This document shows, piece by piece, positions 1 to 9,049 of a DNA stretch of 18,096 nt (position 1 is the stretch's first letter; every line of letters begins with the position of its first letter). Source of the DNA: Fomitopsis serialis (lineage: Eukaryota; Basidiomycota; Agaricomycetes; Polyporales; Fomitopsidaceae); NCBI RefSeq assembly GCF_022376445.1, contig NW_025955618.1:1-18096 (forward strand). Reading direction: 5' to 3'. Below the pieces are notes generated by a model that saw only the letters and a list, made by a program, of their open reading frames with translations, was not told where the DNA came from and did no database searches. The position numbers and the translations under genes were made by a program.

Positions 1-187
1 CACCGATGATCTACGTTACACCATCACGATCAGAATCGGCTTGCTGAGTGGACATCATCGCGTACATGTATTCAACCTTGCCATCGAGCCGAGCGACGAA
101 ATACGGATCCCCGCTGCCAACCAGGTCCATCTTGGGGAGCCCAGATGCACCTTGGAAGTCAAAGGTCACGTCGACGAACGTCGCCAT
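1..187 (-). CDS. C2-domain protein, 5' end only (runs off the left edge)
   Basis: The start codon is at 187-185. Exon 1 (66-187) encodes an N-terminal C2 strand followed by GLPKMDLVGSGDPYFVARL, which matches the conserved C2 loop with its calcium-ligand aspartates (DxxGxxDPY). A 55-bp intron (11-65, GTACGC...CGTAG) joins phase-correctly to exon 2 (1-10). The join gives ...KVEYISSV, as expected before the C2 motif in which a cargo or partner strand is followed by a NPVW-like turn. C2 domains bind phospholipid membranes, often with Ca2+. Small fungal C2 proteins act in membrane trafficking or septation, but the rest of this protein is outside the window, so a specific role cannot be assigned. 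The reading frame is open upstream of this ATG to 319. I chose the ATG at 187 because C2 similarity begins immediately there. Confidence 0.75.
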
Positions 188-629
188 GTTCAAGTTGATG
201 AGTATCGTTCTGTAGTTGATGCAGCAAACCGGAGACGATACGAGTCTATCTATCGGATACGAGTTCCATACGTGGTCCTGATGGTATGGGTTCCGTATTC
301 CTGTGGTGTTCACGTCCAAGCCACTGAGATGGGCCAGTGATAGATCTTAGATCTTCCGGGGGTTCTCCACGTGACATGCCACAGACGCGACGCCGCGGCC
401 AGCCTGGCGCGACTTACTGTAACAATTTACCACAAGGCGACACAAGTCTTTGTGCGTGCCAGCCTCACAGGTAAGTAGTGTCATCTTCTACATTTGTTTT
501 CCAATGTCACTCGTCTGCGTCAGTACTGAACGTGGTGGTGTTCTCCCGAGCGGATTCCGGATTGTCTGATCAATATTCGTCGTAGACTCATCGTACCGTT
601 TCGTACGTCGGCTCAGGCTGCGGTCTGAG
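188..629. promoter_or_regulatory. Divergent intergenic region between the C2 gene and BTB gene 1
   Basis: This stretch of about 440 bp separates two genes read in opposite directions, so it should hold both promoters. The only recognisable motif is a CACGTGA E-box-like site (368-374), the type bound by bHLH factors in fungi. I see no clear TATA box and no RNA gene. ORFs here lack any recognisable protein features. Confidence 0.4.
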
Positions 630-1698
630 ATGGACGATCGCTCAGATCGAAGGGGTGTCAAAAACACGCGTCTGCAGGTGATAGATGCGTCGCCACCTTT
701 TGACAAGCCTGGCGCAGACTTGATTCTCCGCTCGTCAGACCTTGTCGACTTTCGCGTCCACACGTGTATCTTGAAACAAGTATCCTCCGTGTTCAATGAC
801 ATGTTCCTCTTTCCCCAACCCAACTCTCGCGCGGACAGAGGAAGAAGTGGTTCCTTCGGCAGCTCAGTCGCAGACGCCCAACCGTACAAGAATGGCCTCC
901 CTCTTGTCCTCGTTCAGGAAGCAAGTGATGTCCTCGGCCAGCTGCTGCACATCTGCTACCCCGTTCCAAATCCATCGCTCAATAAAATTGAGACGCTGTC
1001 CCCGGTACTGGCCGCAGCTGTGAAGTATGCCATGGACGACATTCTACCCGCTCTTCGAGAAGACCTACGTCGGCTCACCAGAAGCTCTCCGATACGCTCA
1101 TATTGCCTCGCGGTCCACTATGGGTTCGCAAGAGAGGCTCAAGTAGCCGCACAGGCCTGCCTTGCATTTCCCATGTCCATCCTTCACGCTTCCGACGTAC
1201 CCGAGCTCAAATACATCGATGCCAGAGCGCTGCTCAAGCTTCTCCGTTACCACGAGCGATGCTCACAGCATGTTCTCGCTCTCTGGTCCAAGCCCCTGGG
1301 CTCGTGGCGGATGGCCGACCAGTGGGTGTGGTTCACATGCAACAGCAGCGGAGGATACTGTCCCTCTGCTCCCAAGGAAGGCAATTTGGCGAAGGGGAAG
1401 CAATGTGTTCCTACCTTGTGGTGGTACGAATACATGTGCTCCATATTCGACGGGCTACGTTGCACTCCGTGTGGCGCCTCAGTTAGGATGGATACGCGCG
1501 CACTTGACAAGGCCATAAAGGCAGCCCTCAAATGCCCTGTGTGCGAAAAGTTCGCGCAACAGCAAATGCGTACGTTTACCAAGGTGTTGGAAATGCTTGT
1601 GGACAATAGGGTCTCGACGGTGTGTTGCATTCAGATCTCATGTTTGCAAAGTGGGTTGATGCCGTGATCATTTTGGATAGGTCGAGCTGACTGCCTGA
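630..1698 (+). CDS. BTB/POZ domain protein, paralog 1
   Basis: Exon 1 is 630-1619 and exon 2 is 1681-1698, separated by a 61-bp intron (GTGTGT...GATAG), giving 335 aa. Without splicing, the frame reads into a non-conserved tail. With splicing it ends VSTVELTA, parallel to the neighbouring paralog. Residues about 28-60 (ADLILRSSDLVDFRVHTCIL... FNDMF) and 89-113 (LPLVLVQEASDVLGQLLHIC) are the BTB fold: the strand 'D(L/V)ILRSSD', the 'F.VH..IL...S.VF..MF' core and the strand before the 'L..ICYP' helix. They are split by a low-complexity loop rich in R, S and G. The C-terminal half has helices and conserved cysteines at 237, 244, 302 and 305 (the last two as CPVC). BTB domains mediate dimerisation and, in some proteins, recruitment of Cul3 ubiquitin ligase. 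No partner domain (Kelch, MATH, zinc finger) is seen, so the function is unknown. Families like this are strongly expanded in Agaricomycetes. Confidence 0.85.
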
Positions 1699-2288
1699 TT
1701 CGCGCTATCTGCCCCGATGGGTCCGGCGTCGAATGTGAGGCCTTGAAGATGGATGCAGACAATAATACTAGACATTGCTTCACCGGCCCGAACTTCGTGA
1801 TGTGCTGCTTGCGACCTTGTCTCACTGCATGTCATGGATAGCTTGTGCATGGCGTACAATGCGAGATTGCTTATTTACAAATCAAGGCGTTGGCGAATAT
1901 TGAGCGAAGTCAAAAGTATTCGTAGACGCGACTCGCCAGTCACGCGTCACATGTCGCGTGATACGCGCGTATATCATATGCATTCCAGCCTCGACTCGAA
2001 TCGACGCGACGCGACTTGACTCCAGCGTAAATCAGGTCTATCTCACCCCGAAAAAACTAAGGAGACTCGGGTGCGTGCTCAGTGGGTTGCGAAATGTGGT
2101 TTTAAGCACTAAAGTGCACCTCTGCTTGTATTGTGCACGCGTAGGCCATTTGACGACGAGAGCAAATCCTTACTCATAGCGTGGGCAACACTCAACACCA
2201 ACATCTTTCGGACATTCCAACTGTGCTCTGGCAAGTTGTACATGCTATTTGCATTGGCTTGATTGATCAATGTCTGCTGTAATATCAG
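1699..2288. other. Intergenic region between BTB paralogs
   Basis: No supported gene lies here. The stretch holds the 3' flank of BTB paralog 1 and the presumed promoter of paralog 2. A cluster of CG-rich palindromes sits at 1940-1972 (listed separately). ORFs at 1834-2179 are short, lack conserved motifs and are probably chance. Confidence 0.5.
1940..1972. repeat. Cluster of palindromes with an MCB-like ACGCGT
   Basis: TCACGCG (1940-1946) and CGCGTGA (1955-1961) form a perfect 7-bp inverted repeat around an 8-bp spacer. It is directly followed by the 12-bp perfect palindrome ATACGCGCGTAT (1961-1972). ACGCGT at 1942-1947 is the MCB core bound by MBF-type cell-cycle factors in other fungi. 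The cluster is about 320 bp upstream of the BTB paralog 2 start. A regulatory role is inference. Confidence 0.4.
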
Positions 2289-3408
2289 ATGGATAGCGCC
2301 CCGGACGTGATCCCCGAGGATAGGGGAATGGATGTGGTGCCGACGGAGGATGCTTGTCCGCCCTTCGACAGGAGTACCGCAGACGTAATACTCAGATCAT
2401 CCGACCTCGTCGACTTCCGCGTTCGAAAGGCTATTCTAGCCGAAGCGTCTCCTGTTTTCGAAGGCATGTTCAGTCTACCACAACCAAGCGGCCCGACAAG
2501 CGGAGGACCTCCTAGTGACCCGCCGGGCACAAGTGCAAATGGGACAGAATTCAAGGATGGTCTCCCTGTTGTTGTTCTGCAAGAGAACGGTGACATCCTG
2601 GATAGACTGCTGCGCATCTGCTATCCTGTCCCACCACCGCCTCTCCGTGGCATCGACTTCCTATCGCCCATCCTAGCCGCAGCCGTGAAGTATGCGATGG
2701 ATGGTGTCACCCTCGTCCTTCGGAAGAACCTGTGCGACTTTTTACAAGACGGCCCATTGCGTGCTTACTGTCTCGCAATACACTACGGATTCGCAGAAGA
2801 AGCCGAGCAAGCCGCGAAGGCGACGTTGCGCATCGATAGGCGTATTCTATTTCGCTCGATACCCTGCGCTCCCGAGCTGGAAATGATCGACGGCAAGATG
2901 ACGCTGCTCCTACTCGATTACCACCAGCGTTGCTCCGATGCACTGCTTCATCTCAAGCGGCGTGTACCGTTCTTGACCAGAGACTGGATATGGTTCAAAT
3001 GTGACGTGGATCAAGACGAGTGTCCTCTGGGAGAGCATTCGGTCAAGTTGATGGACGGATCTCGAGAGACGCCCACTAAGTGGTGGCGGGACTACTTAGT
3101 GTCCATGGTCGACATCATGAAGGACGCCCCCTCCAGCGACGCCATCCGGCGCGACACACGACTTTTCGACAAGGCCATCAAGGAAGCGCTGGAATGCGAA
3201 ACCTGTGCGGACTATGCGCAAAGCCACATGCGCAAATTCGTTGGCTGGCTAGCTGACTACGTGGATGGGAAGGTATCACAGGTCAGTACGTCGCTTCACC
3301 ATGCACGGCTGGTTCACTGAAACACCGGTTTATGAATACCTATGGCTGAAGGTCAAACTGTCCTTACCTGCAAATGTACGCAAGAGCGCGGCGCTGTCGG
3401 CTGAATAA
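2289..3408 (+). CDS. BTB/POZ domain protein, paralog 2
   Basis: Exon 1 is 2289-3281 and exon 2 is 3352-3408, with a 70-bp intron (GTCAGT...TGAAG, CTGA branch), giving 349 aa. Another acceptor at 3384 is possible. The chosen one gives VSQVKLSLPA, which parallels VSTVELTA of paralog 1. The BTB core is at about 31-61 (ADVILRSSDLVDFRVRKAIL...FEGMF) and 92-113, interrupted by a P/S/G-rich loop at 64-86. The remainder (AAVKYAM, YCLAIHYGF, WIWFKC, DTRLFDKAIKEAL, CETC) aligns along its length with paralog 1, so this is a tandem duplication with considerable divergence. The four C-terminal cysteines (238, 245, 303, 306) are kept. Function is unknown; a protein-protein interaction role follows from the BTB fold only. 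Confidence 0.87.
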
Positions 3409-3839
3409 CGTCTCTGAAACCGTCGGCGGAACTCCGTAGCCATTCATTCGCTCCCAACGAACGATGTATAAACGTATAGCAACAGCTACGGGAACGTGCC
3501 CACTTACCAGCCGCCCATGCCTATGCCCCAGTCTATGTCCTATTACGCCGCTGTCGGTCTTAATGTCCAAAACTAGCGGGAGTACCTCTGCTGTGCTTGC
3601 ATCATAGGATCGCGAGAGAAGGGTGCTTACATGTGCTCGATAACGGTGCAGCCTGTTGTCACGCAGTGCGCAAGGGGTCAGCGCCCTTGAAGTGACGATG
3701 AAGTAGGACCTTGTCGTATTTGTTGGGACGTGTTCGTTACGCGCCCACAAGCTTCAATGTCGGTCTCGTTCCCAACCATGCAACTCGTAGTGCGTGATCC
3801 CCGTCCCGGATAAGAGATGTCTAACATTTTTGTCTTTGC
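3409..3839. other. Intergenic region with a possible exon relic
   Basis: No intact gene is supported. On the plus strand, 3472-3576 reads in one frame as a Pro/Tyr/Met/Gln-rich peptide (including VPTYQPPMPMPQSMSYYAA) before a stop. This composition looks like low-complexity protein rather than random DNA. It follows an acceptor-like TATAG, but I can find no matching upstream exon. A 128-codon minus-strand ORF (3364-3750) overlaps it and shows no family features. Confidence 0.3.
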
Positions 3840-4125
3840 GAGACCGGCATCGGCCAGAGAATTCTAGTCTTCTTGACAGAATGCACCACAGTCGCGCCTT
3901 GACCGGAAGACGGTAAACGATCTACGGTCAGGTCCGACGGCGTTCGCGGCGCCCCAAAGACATGATGCGAGAGCTCGTGGAGGGGAGGGCCTGGCTCGTC
4001 TCTTATGTGCTGCGGGGACTGGACATCCGTCGCTCGTTGCGTCGACCGTTTTGCGGCGCTCGTTCTTCTCAGCTCCCATCGCCCGGGATACTTGCTAGGC
4101 GCCAGATATGCACTCTCCATGGCGC
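3840..4125 (+). repeat. Partial decayed copy (copy 0) of the 1-kb dispersed repeat
   Basis: The segment resembles 4290-4575 of the next copy. Both have a TTCTAGTC(C/T)TCTT-like block (3865-3876 and 4307-4318), then ACCACAGTC and a CCTTGACCGG / CCTTAATTGG block. Both later share CGCTCGTTGCGT in a similar context. Divergence is high and the limits are approximate. There is no coding capacity I can support. Confidence 0.4.
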
Positions 4126-4129
4126 ATCA

Positions 4130-4990
4130 GCCTCTTGTTGTACACTGTTAGCCCTCGGTAACAGAGACAAACATCGTCTACTTCATGTCCCACTCAAAGC
4201 GTGTATACAGCTCTCTCTCATTACCCATGCAGCCCGCAGACCGCGACCCTCGCCCCATACAGGAGACGTCCTACGATCTCCAACATCGCGAGGCTGGTCT
4301 GGGTCTTCTAGTCCTCTTCGCAGGCTGTACCACAGTCAGACCTTAATTGGTCAGGCGGCGCACAACTCACACTCCGACCAAGGTCGTTGGCGATGGCGAG
4401 GAGAAGTCGAGAAGGCGGCATCGTGAAGTGCGCCGCGAGGATAGGGCATGCATACATCGCTCGTTGCGTAGGTCTCTATCGCACCTTGTCGCGCCGGGTG
4501 CCAGGCGCTCGCTGCGTCCCAACGCTTGATGGTATACCTCACCCACGCATGACTGTCAACAGCAACCCGCATGCTCGTCAGTCTGGGGACCGAGAGGCAC
4601 CATGAAGGGCCCCTCGTCTGACGAGTGACTTAATCGATGTGGCAACATTCGTGGACGGTATTGCATAAACCCTGGTCACAGAGACTAGAAGCAATGGGCG
4701 TAGAAACAGTGGCAGCAGGTGTATGAGGAGATCGACCAGCGAGATTCTAGGTAGCTGTCCCTCAGCATACCGCGGCGCGTGGGCCACTTACTTCCTGGCT
4801 TGACCGGGATGTAGAAGTCGACGAATCATTACCCGGCCACTCGCGGGCTGCATGAATTTTTGGACATCATTGCTCTTCGAGAGCGCTATGAATGTGCATG
4901 CTTCTGTACTGTGCCAGTGCCAGTGGTCTTTTGTCCTCGTAGTCGTTCTTCGACCTGATTGAATCATAGTGGCGATATCATTCTAATATT
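4130..4990 (+). repeat. Decayed copy 1 of the 1-kb dispersed repeat
   Basis: Similarity to copy 2 (5080-6100) is seen in the same order. A CATGCA..TCGCAGACCGCGA-CCTCGCC-like block is near 4227 (copy 2: near 5193), followed by GGAGACGT and a CGCGAGGCT block. The 14-mer AGGTGTATGAGGAG is identical at 4717-4730 and 5796-5809. CTCGCGGGCTGCATG is near 4840-4854 (copy 2: CTCGCGGGTTGCATG near 5930-5944). All ORFs inside are short and change frame between copies, so I read it as a relic. Boundaries are approximate. Confidence 0.5.
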
Positions 4991-5079
4991 CAGTGACGAT
5001 GCATCATGCAGCATGACTCATCGAACAATGTACTAAGTAGCAGTAGGCGACCTGCTCCAGTACATACCAAAGGATGTGC

Positions 5080-6100
5080 ACGATCGTTCCGAACGGCGCA
5101 CAACGCTTCGATTGTTCCTTGTTTGTAAGGATAACAACACCAAACACCCTCTCGAATATAGCCGACTCGCGCATTCGTCTTGTCGCTCATCCATGCATCT
5201 CGCAGACCGCGAACCTCGCCACGTACCGGAGACGTTCCAAGCGACGCTCTCTTCCTTCGCGAGGCTTGCTCGGGGCATTCAAGTCCTCGTCTAGACGTTA
5301 GCAAGGTCAGGCCTGTGCTGGCTATGCGATACCGCTCCCAGGTTCGTCCTACTCTCGACGCCCTGAGAAGTGAGTTGTACTAGCGCTCGCGGAGGGTTGG
5401 ATTTGGCACTGGCGGAATCGCAAGGACTTCGGGCGACCGTCCACGGGTTGGAGTGCTTCTCTCGCACCTTTGGGCCCAGCATCAGTGGGTGCCCCATCGC
5501 CCACTTCTGTGACGACGCCCGCGAAATGGGCCGGCGTAGCTGCGAATGCCCAGTCGTTGTCGTCTTCGTTAGTGCCGCGCCGTACCGCGTCAAGAACACG
5601 TGGTATCCTCGGCGGAGAGCGTCGCAATGGCTGAGTCTCTCAGGCGAGGCTCGCGACCGGGCAGTCAAAAGGTACTGCTCGCCGTTGTAGGGATACTGTG
5701 TGGCGGACGCGTGCGAATTATAGCGTTGATGCAGCGAATGGTCAAGCTGTTGCGTCGGTTTGGCGCGGGTAAAGGCCAGGACGAGGGGTGGTGATAGGTG
5801 TATGAGGAGGCTGTCCGACTTCGGTCCGGCTCATTGGACGTCTTACCCTTTAGTGGACTCGCGGCTGATATGTGCACCGTTCTGGCTTGTCCGGAAACAC
5901 GGTATGTTCAGTGGCCTCTACCCCGACTGCTCGCGGGTTGCATGTACACCATTGCCAATTTTTCGTCTCCATACGCTCTTCGGAGTGCCTTGAATGATTG
6001 CCGTTCGCATGTCAATTGGTTCGTCTTTCCTAGCCTTTCCTAGTCAAGTTTGTCTGACAGATTGTGTCTCTCTCTCTGTCATCATATGCGGTATTTTCAA
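5080..6100 (+). repeat. Decayed copy 2 of the 1-kb dispersed repeat
   Basis: This is the most complete copy in the left part of the window. Its sequence matches the reverse complement of 17178-18096 over most of its length. Anchors in order are: AGCAAGGTCA (near 5300), GGAGGGTT and ATCGCAAGGAC (5391-5430), GGGTGCCC (near 5488), CGCGACCGGG (near 5652), GGACGAGG.GG.GGT.(G/A)TAGGTG (5779-5800), and ACACCATTGCCAATTTTT (5946-5963, identical to the complement of 17418-17435). ORFs inside (for example 5370-5690) are not conserved as frames between copies. I therefore treat it as a repeat or mobile-element relic of unknown class; I found no transposase, reverse transcriptase or clear terminal repeat. 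Confidence 0.65.
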
Positions 6101-6793
6101 GAGTACACACCGCTAGCACTTACAGTGTCTGTGTGTGACCCGTTGACTTGACTTTAAACTCTCCGCTCAAACCGCGCCAAACGCTTGTCGTTCTTTTATG
6201 GTCGGCAACGGAGAGTCGGAGACTAGCCAAACGCGTGCTACTCGTGCCGATCAGCTTGAGGCGTCGAGGCAGTACTTACAATTGCATGCACTAGGCTTCC
6301 ATCTTCTCAGTGTCACCATACTTGACAGGAGCGCAGCCAAGAAGACTCCCATCATCCTCTTCCTCTTCAATCCTCCTCCTCCCTCCTCCTCCAAGTTGTA
6401 CGCAGTGATCTGCAAGGACCGTTCAAATTCCGCCACAGCTGTACGGTACTGTACGTCGCACCTCGAATCCGGACAGTAGTTCAGACTTCGACTCGTTCCG
6501 ACTTTGACAAGTATGATCACACGAAGAGACGTTCCATGACTTCGTCCGATGGCGTTTGTGGTTGATTATCTCCGCAGTAGTTGATGATGATGAACTCAGC
6601 ATTTATTAACCGCAACAAGCAAGCAATGTGCTAAGACGCGTATCTCCGCAGTAGTGATTCAGACATCGACTCCATCATATTGCACGGGCCGCAGTCGTTG
6701 AATCAGGCATCCTCTGGCCGTGGGCCATGTGACCGACCACCGATGATAAAGGAGCTCCTCGTAATTGACGCAGCGTCTCTCGGCTCGCTCTTC
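6101..6793. other. Intergenic region upstream of the BRI3-like gene
   Basis: No supported gene. It contains a pyrimidine-rich tract (6346-6393), two copies of TATCTCCGCAGTAGT (6567-6581, 6641-6655) and the presumed upstream regulatory DNA of the gene at 6923. A 93-codon plus ORF (6198-6479) and an opposing 89-codon ORF lack recognisable protein features. Confidence 0.4.
6567..6655. repeat. Pair of 15-bp direct repeats
   Basis: TATCTCCGCAGTAGT occurs at 6567-6581 and again at 6641-6655, 74 bp apart. A related GACAGTAGTTCAGAC block lies near 6472, matching CAGTAGTGATTCAGAC next to the second copy. Identical 15-mers at this spacing are unlikely by chance and suggest a small local duplication or repeated binding site. 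Confidence 0.6.
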
Positions 6794-6799
6794 TATAAG
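6794..6799 (+). promoter_or_regulatory. TATA-like element of the BRI3-like gene
   Basis: TATAAG (in a CTATAAGTAAA context) lies 123 bp upstream of the ATG at 6923, a plausible core promoter. A 25-codon ORF starts at 6805, only a few bases downstream, so it would probably precede the transcription start and not act as an upstream ORF. Confidence 0.4.
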
Positions 6800-6922
6800 T
6801 AAACATGTCCGCAGGCAGTCTACATACGCTTGCGTACCCCTCCCTCCGCAGGCGACCTCATTGCACGCTCGACTGCGAGTGATCCCTCTTTCCCCCTGAC
6901 GTCGGCAAGCAACCCACGCATA

Positions 6923-7382
6923 ATGGACAACAAGGACACCGCGAGTCCGCCAGGGTACTACGCAGCCACCGTGGCTTCTCAAGCTCAGGCTGAGACCCCG
7001 CCTCCACTCGCTGCGCCCACGCCTGCGCCTGCGGTCGTCCAGACGATGCAGATCCCGCAGATGACGGAGGCGCAGCTCGGGTACAACTACCAGCTCGAGC
7101 GTCAGTGACCCCGCTGCCGTAGTCTGCGTGGACCGTTTGCTGACGTGCGGCGTGCAGTGATGGCCAGGTGCGCGCGGGGCGAGCACCAGGTGTCGACGAA
7201 GTACGGCGTGGTGGGGATCATATGCTCCGTCGCGCTGTTCCCCGTCGGGATGCTTTGTCTCTTGTACGTCGTCCCCGTCCTCGGTTTGGCTGAGACGAGC
7301 TGTGGTGGCTGATGAGCGGCTGGCCTTGCGTAGGTGTGACAAAAGGAAGAAGTGCGATCGGTGTGGTCTCGTTGTCGGGTGA
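6923..7382 (+). CDS. BRI3-like small membrane protein
   Basis: Three exons, 6923-7100, 7158-7263 and 7334-7382, give 110 aa. The introns are 57 bp (GTCAGT...GTGCAG, CTGAC branch) and 70 bp (GTACGT...GCGTAG, CTGAT branch). The N-terminal 58 residues are a Pro/Ala/Gln-rich tail with a PPGYY motif, typical of PY-type adaptor-binding tails. A Cys-containing segment (C64, H69) precedes one hydrophobic span (about 75-95, YGVVGIICSVALFPVGMLCLL). The C-terminus is CDKRKKCDRCG (C96, C102, C105). The order of a Pro-rich tail, Cys, a short hydrophobic stretch and a final CxxC is that of the brain protein I3 (BRI3) family, which resembles the LITAF fold. Members sit on endolysosomal membranes, and biochemical function is poorly defined. 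The start is the first ATG in the conserved frame. A LITAF-like assignment is the main alternative. Confidence 0.8.
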
Positions 7383-9031
7383 TACTTCTGCGCGTGGTAG
7401 GGACGTGTTGTGCTTGTTGTTATGAACCTTTGGGGAGGATGTATGCTCGGCGGATCACGAACCTGCAGCTGTAGGGGACACCTGTTTGAGTATGGAGTGA
7501 GCAAGATCCTGAGGACAATTGCATTACTTGCGACCAGCGAACTCGAGAGGAAGGAAGGGGTGACATCGCGGCATGGTACAGCAAGCTTCCAGACAGTCTA
7601 TACGATGCCTGTGTCGCTTTCAGGGCCCGTTTGCATGTAAAAAAGCGAATCACCTCGCGAAGATGCGCCACAGCGTTGCATCGTATACGTAAGTCACTGG
7701 TGTGCAAACTTGCAGGACGTTATGTAGCCTAGAGATGAAGCCAAAATGGAATGACCGCACGGCGTTGACGTTGTGAACGCCCCAAGAGCGTATCACGGAC
7801 AAGTCCGAGCCTGTGGGATACGGTAGTACGCTGTCCATACCCGACGCGCAATAGCCAAAAGAGCGCAATGGCGCTGAAATGCTGCCGAACGACTACTTAT
7901 AAAAGAACCGCTTCGGTGTAGACACAGGATCTCCCTCCGCCATGTCTTCTGCGCTCCTCGTCTTCTGTTCATCCCGGACTTCATGAACACGTTTCCGTTG
8001 AGCTTATACACGAAGGCGTCCGTTCAACAAGCGCGGCCGACGGGCTAGGTCCTGTCCTAGTTGACCCGGCTCTTGCTCCAAGTAGTCCGAGCCAGTACCG
8101 TGAGGTGCGTATTACTGTATACTGAGGCGTCAAATTCGCTGTGAAGACACGCACGATAGTTTGCAATGTCCTCAATGGACCCCCAGAAGGCGCCATCTAG
8201 TGAATCCAGTCAGCACCCAACGTGAGCCTGCTGGTTCGCTGGCGTTCTTTCATTCAACGCGGGCTGCACCTGTCACCGGCCTCCGTGTTCCTTGAGCCCC
8301 TAAGCGTGCGTAGACGCGACTTTGTGGACCGTGTGTTGGAGCGTCCGGCGACATCCGCGGCGTCTGGGAGCGACGAGCGCGGGAGCGGAGCGACTGCTTG
8401 ATATACGCCCATGACATGTGGCTGCGCACATCGGCGCAATGAACCAATGGTTGTGGGCGTCCCAACCACGTCCCTGTTGACTTCAACACGCGTCCTCCGC
8501 ATGCGGTCGCGGGGTAGGCCAGCAATGGCAGGCCTCGCGGGGTACGCGCGATCCTACAGCTAGGACTTTGATTGACCGCTGGGCGCTGTGAGAAGGCGCG
8601 AAGGTCATCTGGCTGCGAGTTTGTGTTAGTGTGCGCCGTGGTGGCGCTGGCGCGGCGTCGCGAGGGTCGCGGCTCGCATCGAGCGTCACAAATCGCGCAG
8701 GGTGGCAGTGATCAGGTGAGTGTGTTGTAGCGGAGTGTTCCCAGGAGGAGGACGCGTACTGGCGTGGAGCCGCTAAGCGTGAGTTCCGCTGACGGTACCT
8801 CGCTCCCGTTGGGCGAATTCGTACGGCATTTTGATGGCTTGCTTTCCGAGGTAAGAGGGCTACTGCGACCGTGGTACGGGTGCGTGAGGATTTTGCGGTG
8901 AGGCGAGGCGTGGATACCGCTGCTCTACACGCTGCGGGCGTCATGAGCATCGAGGTTCATTTAGACTTTCTTCGGAGAGCAGGAAGCCATCGGACAGGCG
9001 GGAGCAGAGACAGAAGAAGCCATTGCTACAT
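7383..9031. other. Intergenic region without a supported gene
   Basis: The first part is the 3' flank of the BRI3-like gene. A good TATA box is at 7898-7905 (listed separately). From about 8250 to 8960 the DNA is GC-rich and gives long minus-strand ORFs (for example 8483-8950) whose R/A/T/S-rich products have no domain features. These are what GC-rich noncoding DNA produces. I see no tRNA or rRNA. Confidence 0.45.
7898..7905 (+). promoter_or_regulatory. TATA box without an obvious downstream gene
   Basis: TATAAAAG is followed 37 bp later by an ATG in good context (CCGCCATGTC, 7942). That frame closes after 14 codons (MSSALLVFCSSRTS), and a second ATG at 7982 opens only 21 codons. The signal is a perfect TATA match, but the transcript, if any, is unknown. 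It could be a short-peptide or noncoding transcript, a decayed gene, or chance. Confidence 0.3.
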
Positions 9032-9049
9032 TTAGTCATCTGTGACTAA
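9032..9049. promoter_or_regulatory. AP-1/bZIP-like inverted repeat upstream of the antiporter
   Basis: TTAGTCA (9032-9038) and TGACTAA (9043-9049) are perfect inverted copies separated by 4 bp. TGACTAA differs by one base from the AP-1/Gcn4 core TGACTCA and resembles Yap-type sites. It lies about 610 bp upstream of the antiporter start codon. Stress control through a bZIP factor is plausible for an ion exporter but is inference. Confidence 0.4.

Noticed and set aside
5370..5690. 106-codon plus ORF and 125-codon minus ORF
   Set aside because: Both lie within repeat copy 2, and their frames are interrupted in copy 3, so there is no evidence of protein conservation.
6420..6432. tRNA B-box-like GTTCAAATTCC
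   Set aside because: There is no A-box, acceptor stem or cloverleaf around it.
6198..6479. 93-codon plus-strand ORF
   Set aside because: It is opposed by an equally long minus ORF, includes a simple pyrimidine tract translating to PPPPSSS, and shows no family features.
1921..8325. Shared 13-mer CGTAGACGCGACT at about 1921 and 8309
   Set aside because: A match of this length is expected by chance in a window this size, and the flanks do not align.
8483..8950. 155-codon minus-strand ORF
   Set aside because: The product is rich in R, A, T, S and P with no domain, no hydrophobic core and no splice context. GC-rich noncoding DNA readily yields such frames.
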